From the NCBI RefSeq assembly GCF_000090795.2, contig NW_003546243.1, forward strand, positions 1,187,420-1,219,495: DNA of 32,076 bases. The letters run 5' to 3'. Below the pieces are notes generated by a model. That model was not told the DNA's origin, made no database searches, and saw only the letters and a program-made list of their open reading frames with translations. The number at the start of each line of letters is the position of its first letter. The stretch's first letter is position 1. The DNA is from Amphimedon queenslandica. Its lineage: Eukaryota; Porifera; Demospongiae; Haplosclerida; Niphatidae. Shown one piece after another: positions 13,601 to 25,500 of the stretch. The position numbers and the translations under genes are program-made.

Positions 13601-16120
13601 CACATTTGGTTAAGTTATTATGTATCTCTATTAGCTTTTTGCAGCTGCAGTCCTTTTGCTGTTCATCTGTCATCTGCTCCAGTTCATCTAGTTGAGGTTC
13701 TTTAGATGGTGCTTCATTATAATACTCCATTGCTGCTGAAGGTGTATCACTATCTTCATCATACTCCATCGCTTCTTCGTTGATGTTTTCATAATATTCA
13801 GACCCCAAAACTTTTGCTTCACCAGTTGACAAGAGGGAGAGAGCGAAGAAGACAAGAATCATCTTTATTATAGAGACCATGTTTTCTTTTATTTCTGTTA
13901 TCAGGTTTTCTTTTAGTCCTGTTATCGGTTTGGGATGATATGCACTGTCTCTTGTTCGCCTTTTTATAGATCAGAGATTGAAAATGAAGGAGGCTGTTTA
14001 ATTATTTTGAGCCTGTATGATTTCTTCTGTGAATTTCTAACCCAATTACAATTTCCTTCTCAATTTTGCATACAAGGAGACATTTCTTAGAGAAAATTCA
14101 TGTCTCAATTAATTAATTATTATAATTACAACATGAGCACATTTCAATGTCTTTAACATGTGGATCATTTCAGCACTGCACTAGTTCATTCATAGTGCAT
14201 GGCATTTCTTCAAAAATGACTAGGAGAGAATTTTTCATTTTATAATTTTTCCTGATACATATACATGTACTTATGTTGTATAGAAAGTTTAAGCTGATTT
14301 CGATCAAAATTAATTTTTTATGAATTTTTAAAGTTGCTCCAAAATCAAACCTGTAGTATTAGAAATGGCCAGAGACACTTCTTCATTTATTATTATCCTT
14401 TATTTGCTGTGCCATTATTGATAAGCTAAATGGTCTGATCCAGATGTACTGATCAAGATATCATCATAATGAAATAAAGTGACATGACTATGCAATGTGT
14501 CATAAAACATTTATAACATGATTGAGTAATGAAATACAGAGAACCTGTGGTGAGATATTGAACACAAACTAACAAATGATAATTACGTGTGGTGGGTTGG
14601 TGGATCTGTTATATTATAATATGACACATTTGTCCTTTTTGTTTTTCTTCTTGCACTCGTATGCTATCTGCGTTGCTGCTAACTTTATTTTGTCAGTGTC
14701 TGTTGGAATGAATGCCGAGCACTCGATGTACTTTATAGCTCCGATTTCATCTGCTAGCTTCTGTCCTGTCTCTGTGTCTATTGCCGGTGTACCACAATCA
14801 ACGAGGTCCTCTACAACTTCTGGTTTGTTACGTAGGTCAAGTTGAGTCCCAATGAGTACTACTGGGACGTTGGGTAGTTTTGAACGTATCTCATTAATCC
14901 ACTGTACAAGGATAGAGGTAGAGAGAGAGAGGGATTCATTACTGCCTGTAGTTTATGATATATGTGACATGATTTGTTTTTGCACGGTCTATTGTATATT
15001 GCAAGTACATGTTCATGTATATATGATGCTTTTAAATTATGCTCTAACTTAAAAGGGAGTACAATGAATTAGAAAGTGTAAACACGTCGCTATTATTATT
15101 ATCACTATTATTATTAGTTACTGTGTGTTGTTATTGTTATTGTCCTCACATGATTTCTAATGCTGTCAAAAGAAGCTGGTATCACGAGAGAGAAACAAAG
15201 GAGGACAAAGTCAGCTTTCCTTGCTAGACTAAGTTGCGTAAATTGGGCATAATCCTCTGATCCTGGGGTATCGTGGAACACTAGCTCCACGTCAACGTCG
15301 TCCTTCACTTTGACTGTCATGCAGTGAGACTCAAGTATTGTTGGAACATGTTTGTCCGGTATTTGCTTGTTGAGTATAGCGTAGAGGAAGCTCGTCTTTC
15401 CCACTCCGTAATTGCCCACCACTACACCTTCTGCTCTTATCATCTGTGGAAAATGAGATAAAATAAAACTAATTCTATTAAACCTTTACGTGTATTGATC
15501 ATCACATTTGTATTGGGTACATAGAATGCAATGTGTGTATGGTACATTGCACGTATTTATTTGTTCTTAGAATTGTTATTCTCCTAATGTCCTATCCTAT
15601 ATCTGATCTTAAGGTCATTTTTGCTGTCACACTAATTCTATTAGTGTCCTTGGAATCAAGTCTATCCACTAATTATGTTTTCATTTCAATATATTTGCCA
15701 AGAAAAGAATGAACTATGAACCAGCTGATGTTTGTACATAGTCTGGTCACGCCAGACTAGCTTGTACATTATTATCACGTTCCATCAAAATAGTCAATCC
15801 ATATATTTCTTAATTACATTTATTACGAAGTGATTTGGTATTTTTCATTTTCATTACGTCCACTTGTTTATTTCCTAAGAAATTGTACTCGAGTCGAGCG
15901 TCATTGTGTGCATTGCTGTACTATTTGTGCTGTCATTGCCATCCTCTGCTTTACTACTTTGCTGTTATAGTACTACTGAGTGTCTATGTATTGTAGTCAG
16001 GAGTAAGTGATTGTTCACAGATCACTACGATCAGTTTTATGGCCTGTTTGCATTGTGTGTGAATTTAAATGCTAAATAGACACTCTTTATTTTTCCTATG
16101 CATCTTACTTTATTTACTGC

Positions 16121-16171
<51 letters not shown>

Positions 16172-16498
16172 ACAGTTTCAATGTTATTGTTTATGCAACA
16201 CATGCTATACAGGCAGTTGGTCCTTAGTACTATGTTAAAGAGATATGAAAGCTCTCGTTGTGTCTATTATGCACACAATTAAGCAATGATCATATGCTTG
16301 CAGTAATCATAACTAAGAGAGAGACATTCAGACTAGTGCTCATTATTCGGTGTAATGCAATTGCTGTTTGTTTATTTATGGTATGTCACTGATGACACAG
16401 CACCCATTAGTCTGTCTTTCTTTCTCTCTCTTTCTGTATTGACAGGTGTCTCTGTTAGTTTCAGTTTATGGAACCACACAATCACTTTGCAACCCGAT

Positions 16499-16529
<31 letters not shown>

Positions 16530-19500
16530 TAATGATTTGCTAATACTGATATTTTATTGTGCTGGAGCATATGCTGAAAGTTTAAGAGTTTTTAAAAATT
16601 ATTTTTAATCAAAGCAGGCACTACTGTCAGTGGCTTATAGCAATCACGAAGTGTAGGATTGGTCTTAGCAACCATACCTCACTGTGTATGCCTACATAAA
16701 GACAATCATAGCATTCATCCATAGGCTACACTTTCTGTGTCTGCAAAGGAAGTTTAAGCTAATGTCTCAATGGCATGGAGTACATGTAAACACTGTGATG
16801 AATTTGTATGCAAAAAGGGATTTTGTATGTGTGCCATCATAGTACTCGTGCAAGTTGGATTGCTGTCAAGCTGTATTGTATAAAAGTAAATGTATATCTT
16901 TTGCTATTTCATAACTGTTAAGAGTTAATCTAGCATATGCACGACCTTGCTAAGCCAGTCTCAGTCATGTTTGCAGTATAAGATGCAGTTAACCTTTTTC
17001 ATTGTTGTTTTTTTAAAGTGACTAAGTTTAAAATTGGCTCACATGATGTGTCCAAGGGCTGACTAGTCTAGTCACTGCTAAAGTTCTAAGTGATTTATTC
17101 CATGTATATTGCATTTTTGGTATTGTGAAGGTCATTTGTGAGTTAGCCATTAATAAGGAATGGTATGAGAATCCTAGGCTAATTAGACTGGTAATGGATT
17201 AATACGACTACAGAAGCTAACACAGTGCTTGATAAGACTGTATATTGTGACTCACCTTTCTCAATTAGGTTGCTTTTAGTATCCTAGCTTCTTCCTCTCT
17301 CAATATATTTCTTCTTTCTCTTCTGCTTCTCTTTAGTTTTGCTTTCCACTTACTGTCTCCACCTTTCCTCATCCAGTTATATAGACTAGCTTACTTCCTG
17401 TTATGATGACGCATTGCCTGCATTGCTTACACATACTCTAGTGTGTATTTATGTTGTGTGTGTGTGCGTGTGTATTGCTTTCAATCTCTGGCCCACTGGC
17501 TTTTCCTGTATATCCAGCCTCTAGACATTACAAATGAAATGAACCATCTATAGTACATGTTGGGTTGAGTAGCACCTTATTAAGTGAATGGGGGGTTAAA
17601 CTATAAGGATACTTCCTTTTGTATGTGTGGGTGTTTGTATAAAGTGATGGGTTGTAGTGTATTTGTATGAGCTCATAGCTGCATGGAAGGGAATGGTTTA
17701 TATCCCATTCCACAAATGTGTTTGTGTGTGCTGTAATTTAATTAAAAAAAACCTTTTAATGAGTAAATATTTACTCTCTCCTCTTCCTCCCCCTCCTCCT
17801 CTTTCCCTCTCTCTCTCTCTCTCTCTCTCCCCCTCCCTCTCTCTCTCTCTCTCCCCCTCCCTCTCTACAGTTATATGTCACTCAACCTAGCTCTGAGGTT
17901 TATTGTCGATGCTTTGAAGAAGCCTCCTTCTAGCAAGATGTACTTATTTGGTTTGGCTGCGCTGGACAAGTGTAAGAAAAGACTGAAGGATTTCCCTCAA
18001 TTCTGTGTGAACATAGCCAGCATATCTCACTTCCAGACTTTCCCGTCTCAATTGAAACAGGTCAGTACTATAATAATTATAATAATGAATAATAATAGGA
18101 GTGATAATAAATAAATAATATTATACGGTTTTATTTTATTTTATAGTATGTTCAGTACGGTCAGCAATCGATGGATCCTCCACTTTCAGTGTCAGGGACT
18201 TCATCATTACCAGGCTATAGTGGACTAGGACATGTAAGTATCATTGTAAAAGAACATACATTAATTCACCATATTAATGTACAGGATGAGTGTATTAGTA
18301 CTGTACACTGCCCATTGCTATGTGTATTGTTTTATTACTGTTGCTATTATACTTATAGTTAATATTATCATTATTAGTATTCAGTAATCATTGTTATTAG
18401 TTTCTGTTGATAACACCGAAGATAAGAAGGCCATGATTCTTGGAATAAGTTATTTGTTTGTATTTCTCAACATGTTTTTATAAATCGCTCTCCTCATTGT
18501 ATTTATTGGCGTGTGATAACATCCTTTATAGTCTAATACAGTATGTATGTGTGTGTGTGTGTGTGTATACTATAGTACACCAACTGGCATGTGTTTTATA
18601 TTACTCATCATCGAGTCGTGATATTGTTTGCATAAATCTCCATGAATGTTTTATATTTATTGTGTACGGATTGATTGTGAGTGTTTGGGTCTTGATTGAT
18701 GTGTATAAATAGGACAACATCCCATCCACTTCTTGGGAATGTGTTATATTCTCTTTCCTTTTCCTTAATGGTGTGATGTGCTGTGGTTGATTTGTTTTGG
18801 GGATAATAGACTTTGAAAAAAGCTTTATATTGTAGAATAAACTTATGATTTAAGTTGGTCAATTTTTTGGTACTAAAATTTCAACTCCCCATTTATTAGA
18901 TTTTTGATACTGCACTTGTACATGTATATAAAATAAATTAATTTTTGATTAATATTGGTTGTCTTTTTTTAATTATTTTAGGATAGTTTGGGTCTGATTG
19001 GTTCAGTATCAAGTAATCCCATTGGCTCTATTGGCACTCCTGTTGGTACACCTGGTAGCATTGATCTGGCCACACCTACCTCCCTACCGTCCTTACCTTC
19101 AATTGCCACGTCTAATGTGTACCAGCCTGGCCCTGGCTCTGGCAACAGTCCACTCTCCTCTCCTGTAGTTCCGGAGATGGGCCAGTTTTCACCTACAGCT
19201 ACTACAGCATCATCTTCAAGTAAGAGAGAAAAGGACCCGGGATGTTATAATAAAGAATGAATTATCATAGCATTGCACGCATTGGTAGCTGTACTATAGT
19301 ATATTATTTATCATTACAGTTGTATTTCAGTTTTCAGTCAAACTTATCTTTCTGTTTCTCTCTCTCTTTTAAATGTACATGCATTAATTTTTTAGTTGCA
19401 ACATCTTCACTGGGAGGAGTAGCAGTGACTAGTAGTATTAGTAAGACTCCTGTTACAGCTGGAAACAGTCCTGTCTCTAAACCTGGCGCACAACAGGTAA

Positions 19501-22500
19501 CAAGAGTACTTACTAATAATCTAATGTTAGGGGAATCATAATTCAATATTGCATTTGTCCACTAATGTACAACTCTTTGTATTGCATAGTGTTTGAGAAT
19601 AAGTATAATGCGTGTCAATGAGTTAATATATGAATAAGTGTTTAATGTTATGATAGTGCTAACTGATATAGGATATCATGTGCCATAGAAAGAGGATGAG
19701 AGGGGAGGGAGGGTGAGGTGGGCTGGGTGTAGTGAAGAGGTGTTGCCATAAGCAAGCACCTGACTAACTGACAAACTGACTGACTGAGGGGTGGTCTGGA
19801 TAATATGTCTGAGAATATGAAGGACAACAACAACCAGGCAGTCCCTCATACTGTAAGTATTTAGTAACATTTTTGGCTGGGGATTTTGAATGGCATAGAC
19901 TGCTCATATTTTGTATATGTTTATTTGCTTTGCTTGTGTCTTTTACTGGAAATATTCAGAGACTGTACCTAAGACAAACAGTTTAGCTGATCATGTGTAT
20001 GCAAACACTGAGTGGGACTGTATATCTTGTCAACTTTGCATACTTTTAATGATAGATTCATATTTACTGGAGTGTGTGTGTGTGTGTGTGTGACCTGTAG
20101 ATAGAGCTTATTATATTATTATAAGAATAATAATTATTATCTATTTCTTTCTCTTTTTATTCCTTTTCTCTGCTTCTCCATAGCCTCCTTCTATAAACAA
20201 TACTAGTATTGATACATTGCTGGTTGCAGCTGATCTCTCTGATAAGAAACCGCCTTCACAGGATTTGCAGGATAAAGTTCACTTTCTGTTCAATAATCTC
20301 TCAACCAGTACACTTCAACAAAAGGTAAATTGTAGTTTCAACTTTCAATAGTCTACTTAAGATTATAGGCACTTAGCTGGTCCAATTTATATATTTATCT
20401 TCTATTTCTATATTATTATCTTTTATTTTTAGGTTGAGGAGTTTACTGCATTAGTTGGTGATGAGTATTATGATTGGGTGGCTCAGTATCTTGTAATGAA
20501 GAGGACGTCCATTGAGCCCAACTATCATCCATTGTACATGAACTTCCTTGATACCGTTAATAATTATAATCTACGTAAAGCTGTTCTTAAGGAAACCTAT
20601 CGTAATATAAAGGTATAGCAAAGAAACGAGAAGTAGTCAATAATGGCACTGAAAGAATTGTTGTTACTCTTTTCTTCTTTTTTCATTTCTAATTAGGTTA
20701 TTCTTTCTTCTGACAAGACAAGTAATAATTTCTCAGACAGGGCAATATTAAAGAACCTTGGTAGATGGTTAGGGATGCAAACACTAGCAAAGAACAAGCC
20801 AATCTTACACATTGTATGTCATTCAGTTTTATAAATTTCATGATTTTATTTTGTTCTTTCCTGTTTAAATCTTCTATCCTTATCTTAGGACTTAGCTATG
20901 AAGGACCTGGTGTTAGAGGCTTATCACAGAGGACAGCAGGTCAGCTTAATGAAGAATAACGAAACAGTTTAGATAGTTGCTGTCGCGACTGACCACGTGG
21001 TGTTTATACAATTACAGTATTCAGGAGCTAATCTGCTATTCTTTAGCAGCTTTAGTGGAGCCATCCAGGTCTCTTATCTGTTATATTCTTGTATGGGCCA
21101 CTACCTTTATAGTTCAATCAGTGCTGGTCCGTTGGTCATGATTATAATTACCACACCCAAGTTAATAAACACCTACTAGGCATAATGGGTGTAGAGTCCC
21201 AGGACATGGCCATGAGGCAGAGTGGACTAGGGTATTTTTGAAAAGAACTGGCTAATGCAGCTTCAAAGAGTCCCAAGGATTAGTAACAGCAAGAAGAATA
21301 ACAGCTCAAGAGCATTGTAGTCAGGTGCTGTGGTTCAATAACATGCTGTTTTCAATTAAAATAGCATCTAGTTGCTGTGGCAATTGCTAGCACGGGAAAA
21401 ATTCACAAATATTAGCAGTCACGAATATTAATTGTCATTACACGTGTGTTAATATTTTTTGTTTTTTTTAGGATCTTCTTTATGTAGTACCTTTTGTTGC
21501 TAAAGTACTAGAGGCTTGTGCAGATAGCAAGGTATGTTAATAGTAGCAATCTGTTCAGTAATTCTATCTGTACAATAGGTATTTAAGCCTCCTAATCCAT
21601 GGGTGATGGCCATTATGACGGTATTAGGCGAGTTACATGCTGTGCATGATCTTAAAGTATGTGCAGAATCTAATTCTGTATTGTTATTGTTCATTTTGTT
21701 AGCTGAATCTGAAGTTTGAAGTCGAAGTACTTTGTAAGCATTTGTCACTGGAAATTTCTGTGAGTAGTACTTATTCTAAAGTCATGTATCAAGTTTGAGC
21801 TGATTTTGATCGAATTAAAAATTTTTGAAGTTACTCGAAAATTGGGCCAAAGTCCCTGTACTATAGTACAGGGATTTTGGTGAAATTTCACCAAAATTTA
21901 AAAAGAGAGAAATCTCTACTTTTATAATTTTTTTCTGATGCATATGCATGTTTTTATGTTGTGTAGCAAGTTTGAGCTGACTCTGATAAAAAATTGAATT
22001 TTTTGCAAATTTTTGAAGTTACTCAAAAATCACGCTAAAGTCCCTGTACTATAGTACAGGGATTTCGGCAAAATTTCACCAAAATTGAAAAGGAGAGAAT
22101 TCTCCATTTTTATAATTTTTTCTAATGCATATATATGTTCTAAAATCATGTATTAAATTTGAGCTGATTTCGATCAAGTTTGGATTTTTAATCAATTTTA
22201 AAAGTTGCTCTAAAAGCCAGCACATAAATTAAGATGGTGCAAATAATAATACCAAAAATTTTTCCCAGTCAACCCAATCTCCACATACATTTATACATGT
22301 ATATCATTTTATTGTTCTATTTAGGAGCTGCCTCCTAGTAACTTCCTTAGTGATACGGAGAGAGCTAAGAAACTCTGTCAACTAGTGAGTCAAAAAGACA
22401 AGCAATCAGGTATATTATAAACTGTGCTTGAACACAATGCATCAGACTCACACCTTTGATTTTGTATAGATTATATACATGTATATATTACTTAGTTTCA

Positions 22501-25500
22501 TTTTACCCTATTAATTGTGTTTCATATAATGTGCCATAGGTACAGGTACATCACCTCCTCAACCATTATACCCATATGAAGACATACCCACCACCATACA
22601 AGGAATCGCTTCTCTTATACAGATCAGCCCTCAAGTAACTGTCATATACTTACATAGTACTAATAACATGTTATGCCTCAAGCTCTCCCGAATTAAGATA
22701 AATGTTTTATTTTATTTTATTTTAGATTGCTCTATTGCAGCAGTATCCTCAGTTAAAGCAATACGTGAAGTCATCAATTGAGAAGTCAATACAAGATCTC
22801 TTAGTACCAGTTGCTGATAGATCGGCTAAAATTGCTCTAACCACTGCTGAACAAATCATTAAAAAAGTAAAAAGCTTGATTATTAGTAACTGTTTTTATA
22901 TGTAATTTATGCTTTTTAACTGGTAAGAATTGACTTAATTTAACAGCAAGATTTTTTTTGGTTCATTGTATAGGATTTTGCATTGGATCCAGAAGTGTCA
23001 CGTATGCACGCTGCTGCTGTCCACATGGTACGTCACCTCACAGCTGGCATGGCTATGATAACTTGTCGTGAGCCGCTACTCCTATCAATATGTAATAACT
23101 TGAAGAGTGCCTTCTCGTCTGTATTAAGAGTAAGTACACGTGTTATTAACAACACTTTGAGTGCCTTTTTTAATTGTAGCATCCAGTATCAAATGATGAG
23201 CAGTTGAAGCAGCTAATAGAACAGGCCGCACTACAACTGAGTGCAGACAACACTGAACTAGCCAGTGCATTCATTCAAAAGACCGCTGTTGAGAAAGTTG
23301 TGCCTGAAATGGAGAAAAGACTCACTGAAGTCAGTCAAATACTAAAAGACCATTGGTTTATTGTTCCTACTTAACTGTACAGGAGTTTGAATTACGCCAG
23401 TTAGCAAGATCTGAAAGGAGACAATATTATAATCATGTTGTACTTAGCTATCAAGTGGATAAGATGCCAGAACAACTGAGAGTTAATGTAAGTTACTTTA
23501 TGAAACAACTAGTAGACTATAATTATTTATATTATACATACGCTTTACTGATAGGTTGGTGGCCCGACTCCACAACAAGCTGTAGTGTATGAGGAATTTG
23601 CAAGATGTCTTCCTGGCTTCCTACCATCATCTAAAGTACGCAATAATTAGAAACAACTTGCTTTTATGACAAGCTTTTAATATCATAGGACACAGCTAAG
23701 GGGGATCCAGCTAGCCAGGTAAAAAACTAGAGAGAAAGATAACAAAAATATTAAAATACGTGACTTGTAAAATATCAAAATATGTGGCTTGGGATTATAT
23801 GGAGTGTTTTTACTTTCTTTCCATTAGTTTGTGCCTACAGAGGAGTTTGTCCACATATTAACAAACTGCATCAAAGAGATAACAAGTCAAATAAGAATGA
23901 TACCACCGACCCAACCAACGCCTCACATCATCATGATGAGGTCTCTCCTGGAGATGGCAATACCACTAAGGATCAATCCAACATACGTCAATGTCATCAC
24001 ACTCTTACAAAAAGTGAGTTTATATATAACTATTGTATGATTTATTACGTTTGCTTGTCGTAGGCTTTAGAAGGTTTATTGGAAGGAATGAATCCGCCTC
24101 CTAGTGAACCAGACATGTTTGTCAGTTTCAGGGACTCCCACATACTGATACTAAGAGCATTACAGGTAACAAAGAACCATATATAATCAGGAGGAGCCTT
24201 TTCATTACCATAAATGTTCAAATAAAAGCCCGGTCGTTTATTTCTTTCCATGACAAAAAAATGCGTAAAATAAAAAAAGAAAAAGTAAAACTGAGATTCA
24301 AACACGGACCTGCAGGTTCCTTGCACTCAGCTTAACAAATTAGGCCATTTGGGACACTCTAAAGATTGTGGGACTTATATTGAGTAAAATATGCGTATCT
24401 ATACTTGGAGATTCTTAGTACCAGGCGTTTATTTAAGCCCGGCCTTTATTTGAACATTTACGGTATTAACTTAAGAAAATTCTCTCTCTCTCATTTTAGG
24501 ATCAACGTGCACTCGGTCCCAAATCAGCCTGTTTTCTTGTTACTAAGATGTTAATGGAAGCAAGGGAAGATATCAAGTACAGCCCGAGAGCACTCATTCT
24601 CTTAATCGGACTACAGCTAGTGGATATGAAGCAACTCGATGAATTCCTTGCCAAAGTATATATTAGTATGACTAACACAAACGCTACTTGTAGCTTTTTC
24701 CGTCTGCTTTCTTTCATTACTCTTTTATGCTTTTGTTTTGTAGGCTGTTGAAAATGGTCGTAACCTTGTTGCTCTTAGCTGCAGTATTAAGTTGGTCAAT
24801 GCTATCGATTCAGCTGAGAGACGAGAGACACCTATCACTGATGTAAAGGCACCATGTTTGTTCTATTTAATGCTCACGTTCCTTTTATGCGTGTAGAATG
24901 ATCTTAAGAAAACTAAAGAGACACTGTTTAGACTGACAGCTAATGTTAGACAACTGCCGGAAAGGTACGGAAGAACTGTTATGAATTTTTACTATCATTT
25001 TACCTTTTTTTTCTACACCTTTGTCTTTCTCTTTTGCTTTTACCTTTCTCTCATTCTTCCGACAGCACTGCCCAATTGTTAGAGCCATTCTGTCACGAAC
25101 ACGAGATACGCATAGCATCATTAAATCCTGAAATGGGAAGCTCGGCTCCTGGGATGCACTCATCAATGATGCACCATTCCTCCAGTGGAGGATCCACTGG
25201 ACCGGCTTCTACTGGACTATCAGCAGCACCTGGCACCACTGGAGAACTGGAGGACCCTCCAGGACTTTATGAAAAAGTACTAGAGCTTCATGATTATTAT
25301 TAATATTATTATACTTTTTAGGTGGAGTATTTGTTATCTGAATGGGTCAGACATTTCCATCAGCCTGGTCTGTTAAGAGATGGTGATAAGATATATGCAG
25401 CCTATGTCGCTAGAGTAAGACATTCTCCTCTTTGTGTCATCATTTATTGTCTTTATCTACCAGCTACAGCAGCAAGGGATTCTTAAGAATGATGATCTCA

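Larger units (their letters stand above)
9016..17870 (+). other. CNOT1: Giant CNOT1 intron 23 hosting four antisense genes
   Basis: The donor is GTGAC|gtaagt at 9016 and the acceptor ctctctacag|TTATATG at 17870/17871. The join restores the conserved reading [16 protein letters not shown]. At 8855 bp it is about as long as the other 59 introns together (roughly 8.9 kb, averaging about 150 bp). All four genes inside are on the opposite strand. From 9016 to 9444, before the first nested gene, I see only TACATGTA-rich and TTGT-rich low-complexity sequence. Confidence 0.9.
15444..17870. other. Gene-free 3' part of the giant intron
   Basis: I find no supportable exon on either strand across about 2.4 kb. 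It holds a hairpin at 15733-15768, a long TC microsatellite (16122-16169), an (AAT)n/(ATT)n self-complementary run (about 16500-16531), a short TG run near 17456-17473 and a polypyrimidine tract before exon 24. The promoter of the atypical GTPase gene should lie at its left end. Confidence 0.55.

Noticed and set aside
13322..13705. Plus-strand ORF of 127 codons
   Set aside because: It is an antisense shadow of the secreted-protein gene with no domain, start context or splice support.
15733..15768. MicroRNA precursor
   Set aside because: The stem is far too short, and no longer flanking complementarity was seen.
17657..17890. Plus-strand ORF upstream of exon 24 as an extra CNOT1 exon
   Set aside because: It is driven by the polypyrimidine tract (Ser-Leu and Pro runs) and reads in a different frame from the conserved exon 24.
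19689..19852. Cassette exon of CNOT1
   Set aside because: It has acceptor and donor, but from the incoming phase it meets a stop and its 164-nt length breaks the frame. At best it is a poison exon; I kept only the alternative-start reading as a hypothesis.
24292..24347. Functional tRNA gene on the minus strand
   Set aside because: A-box and B-box resemblance is present, but the acceptor stem does not pair and the sequence lies inside an inverted-repeat element.
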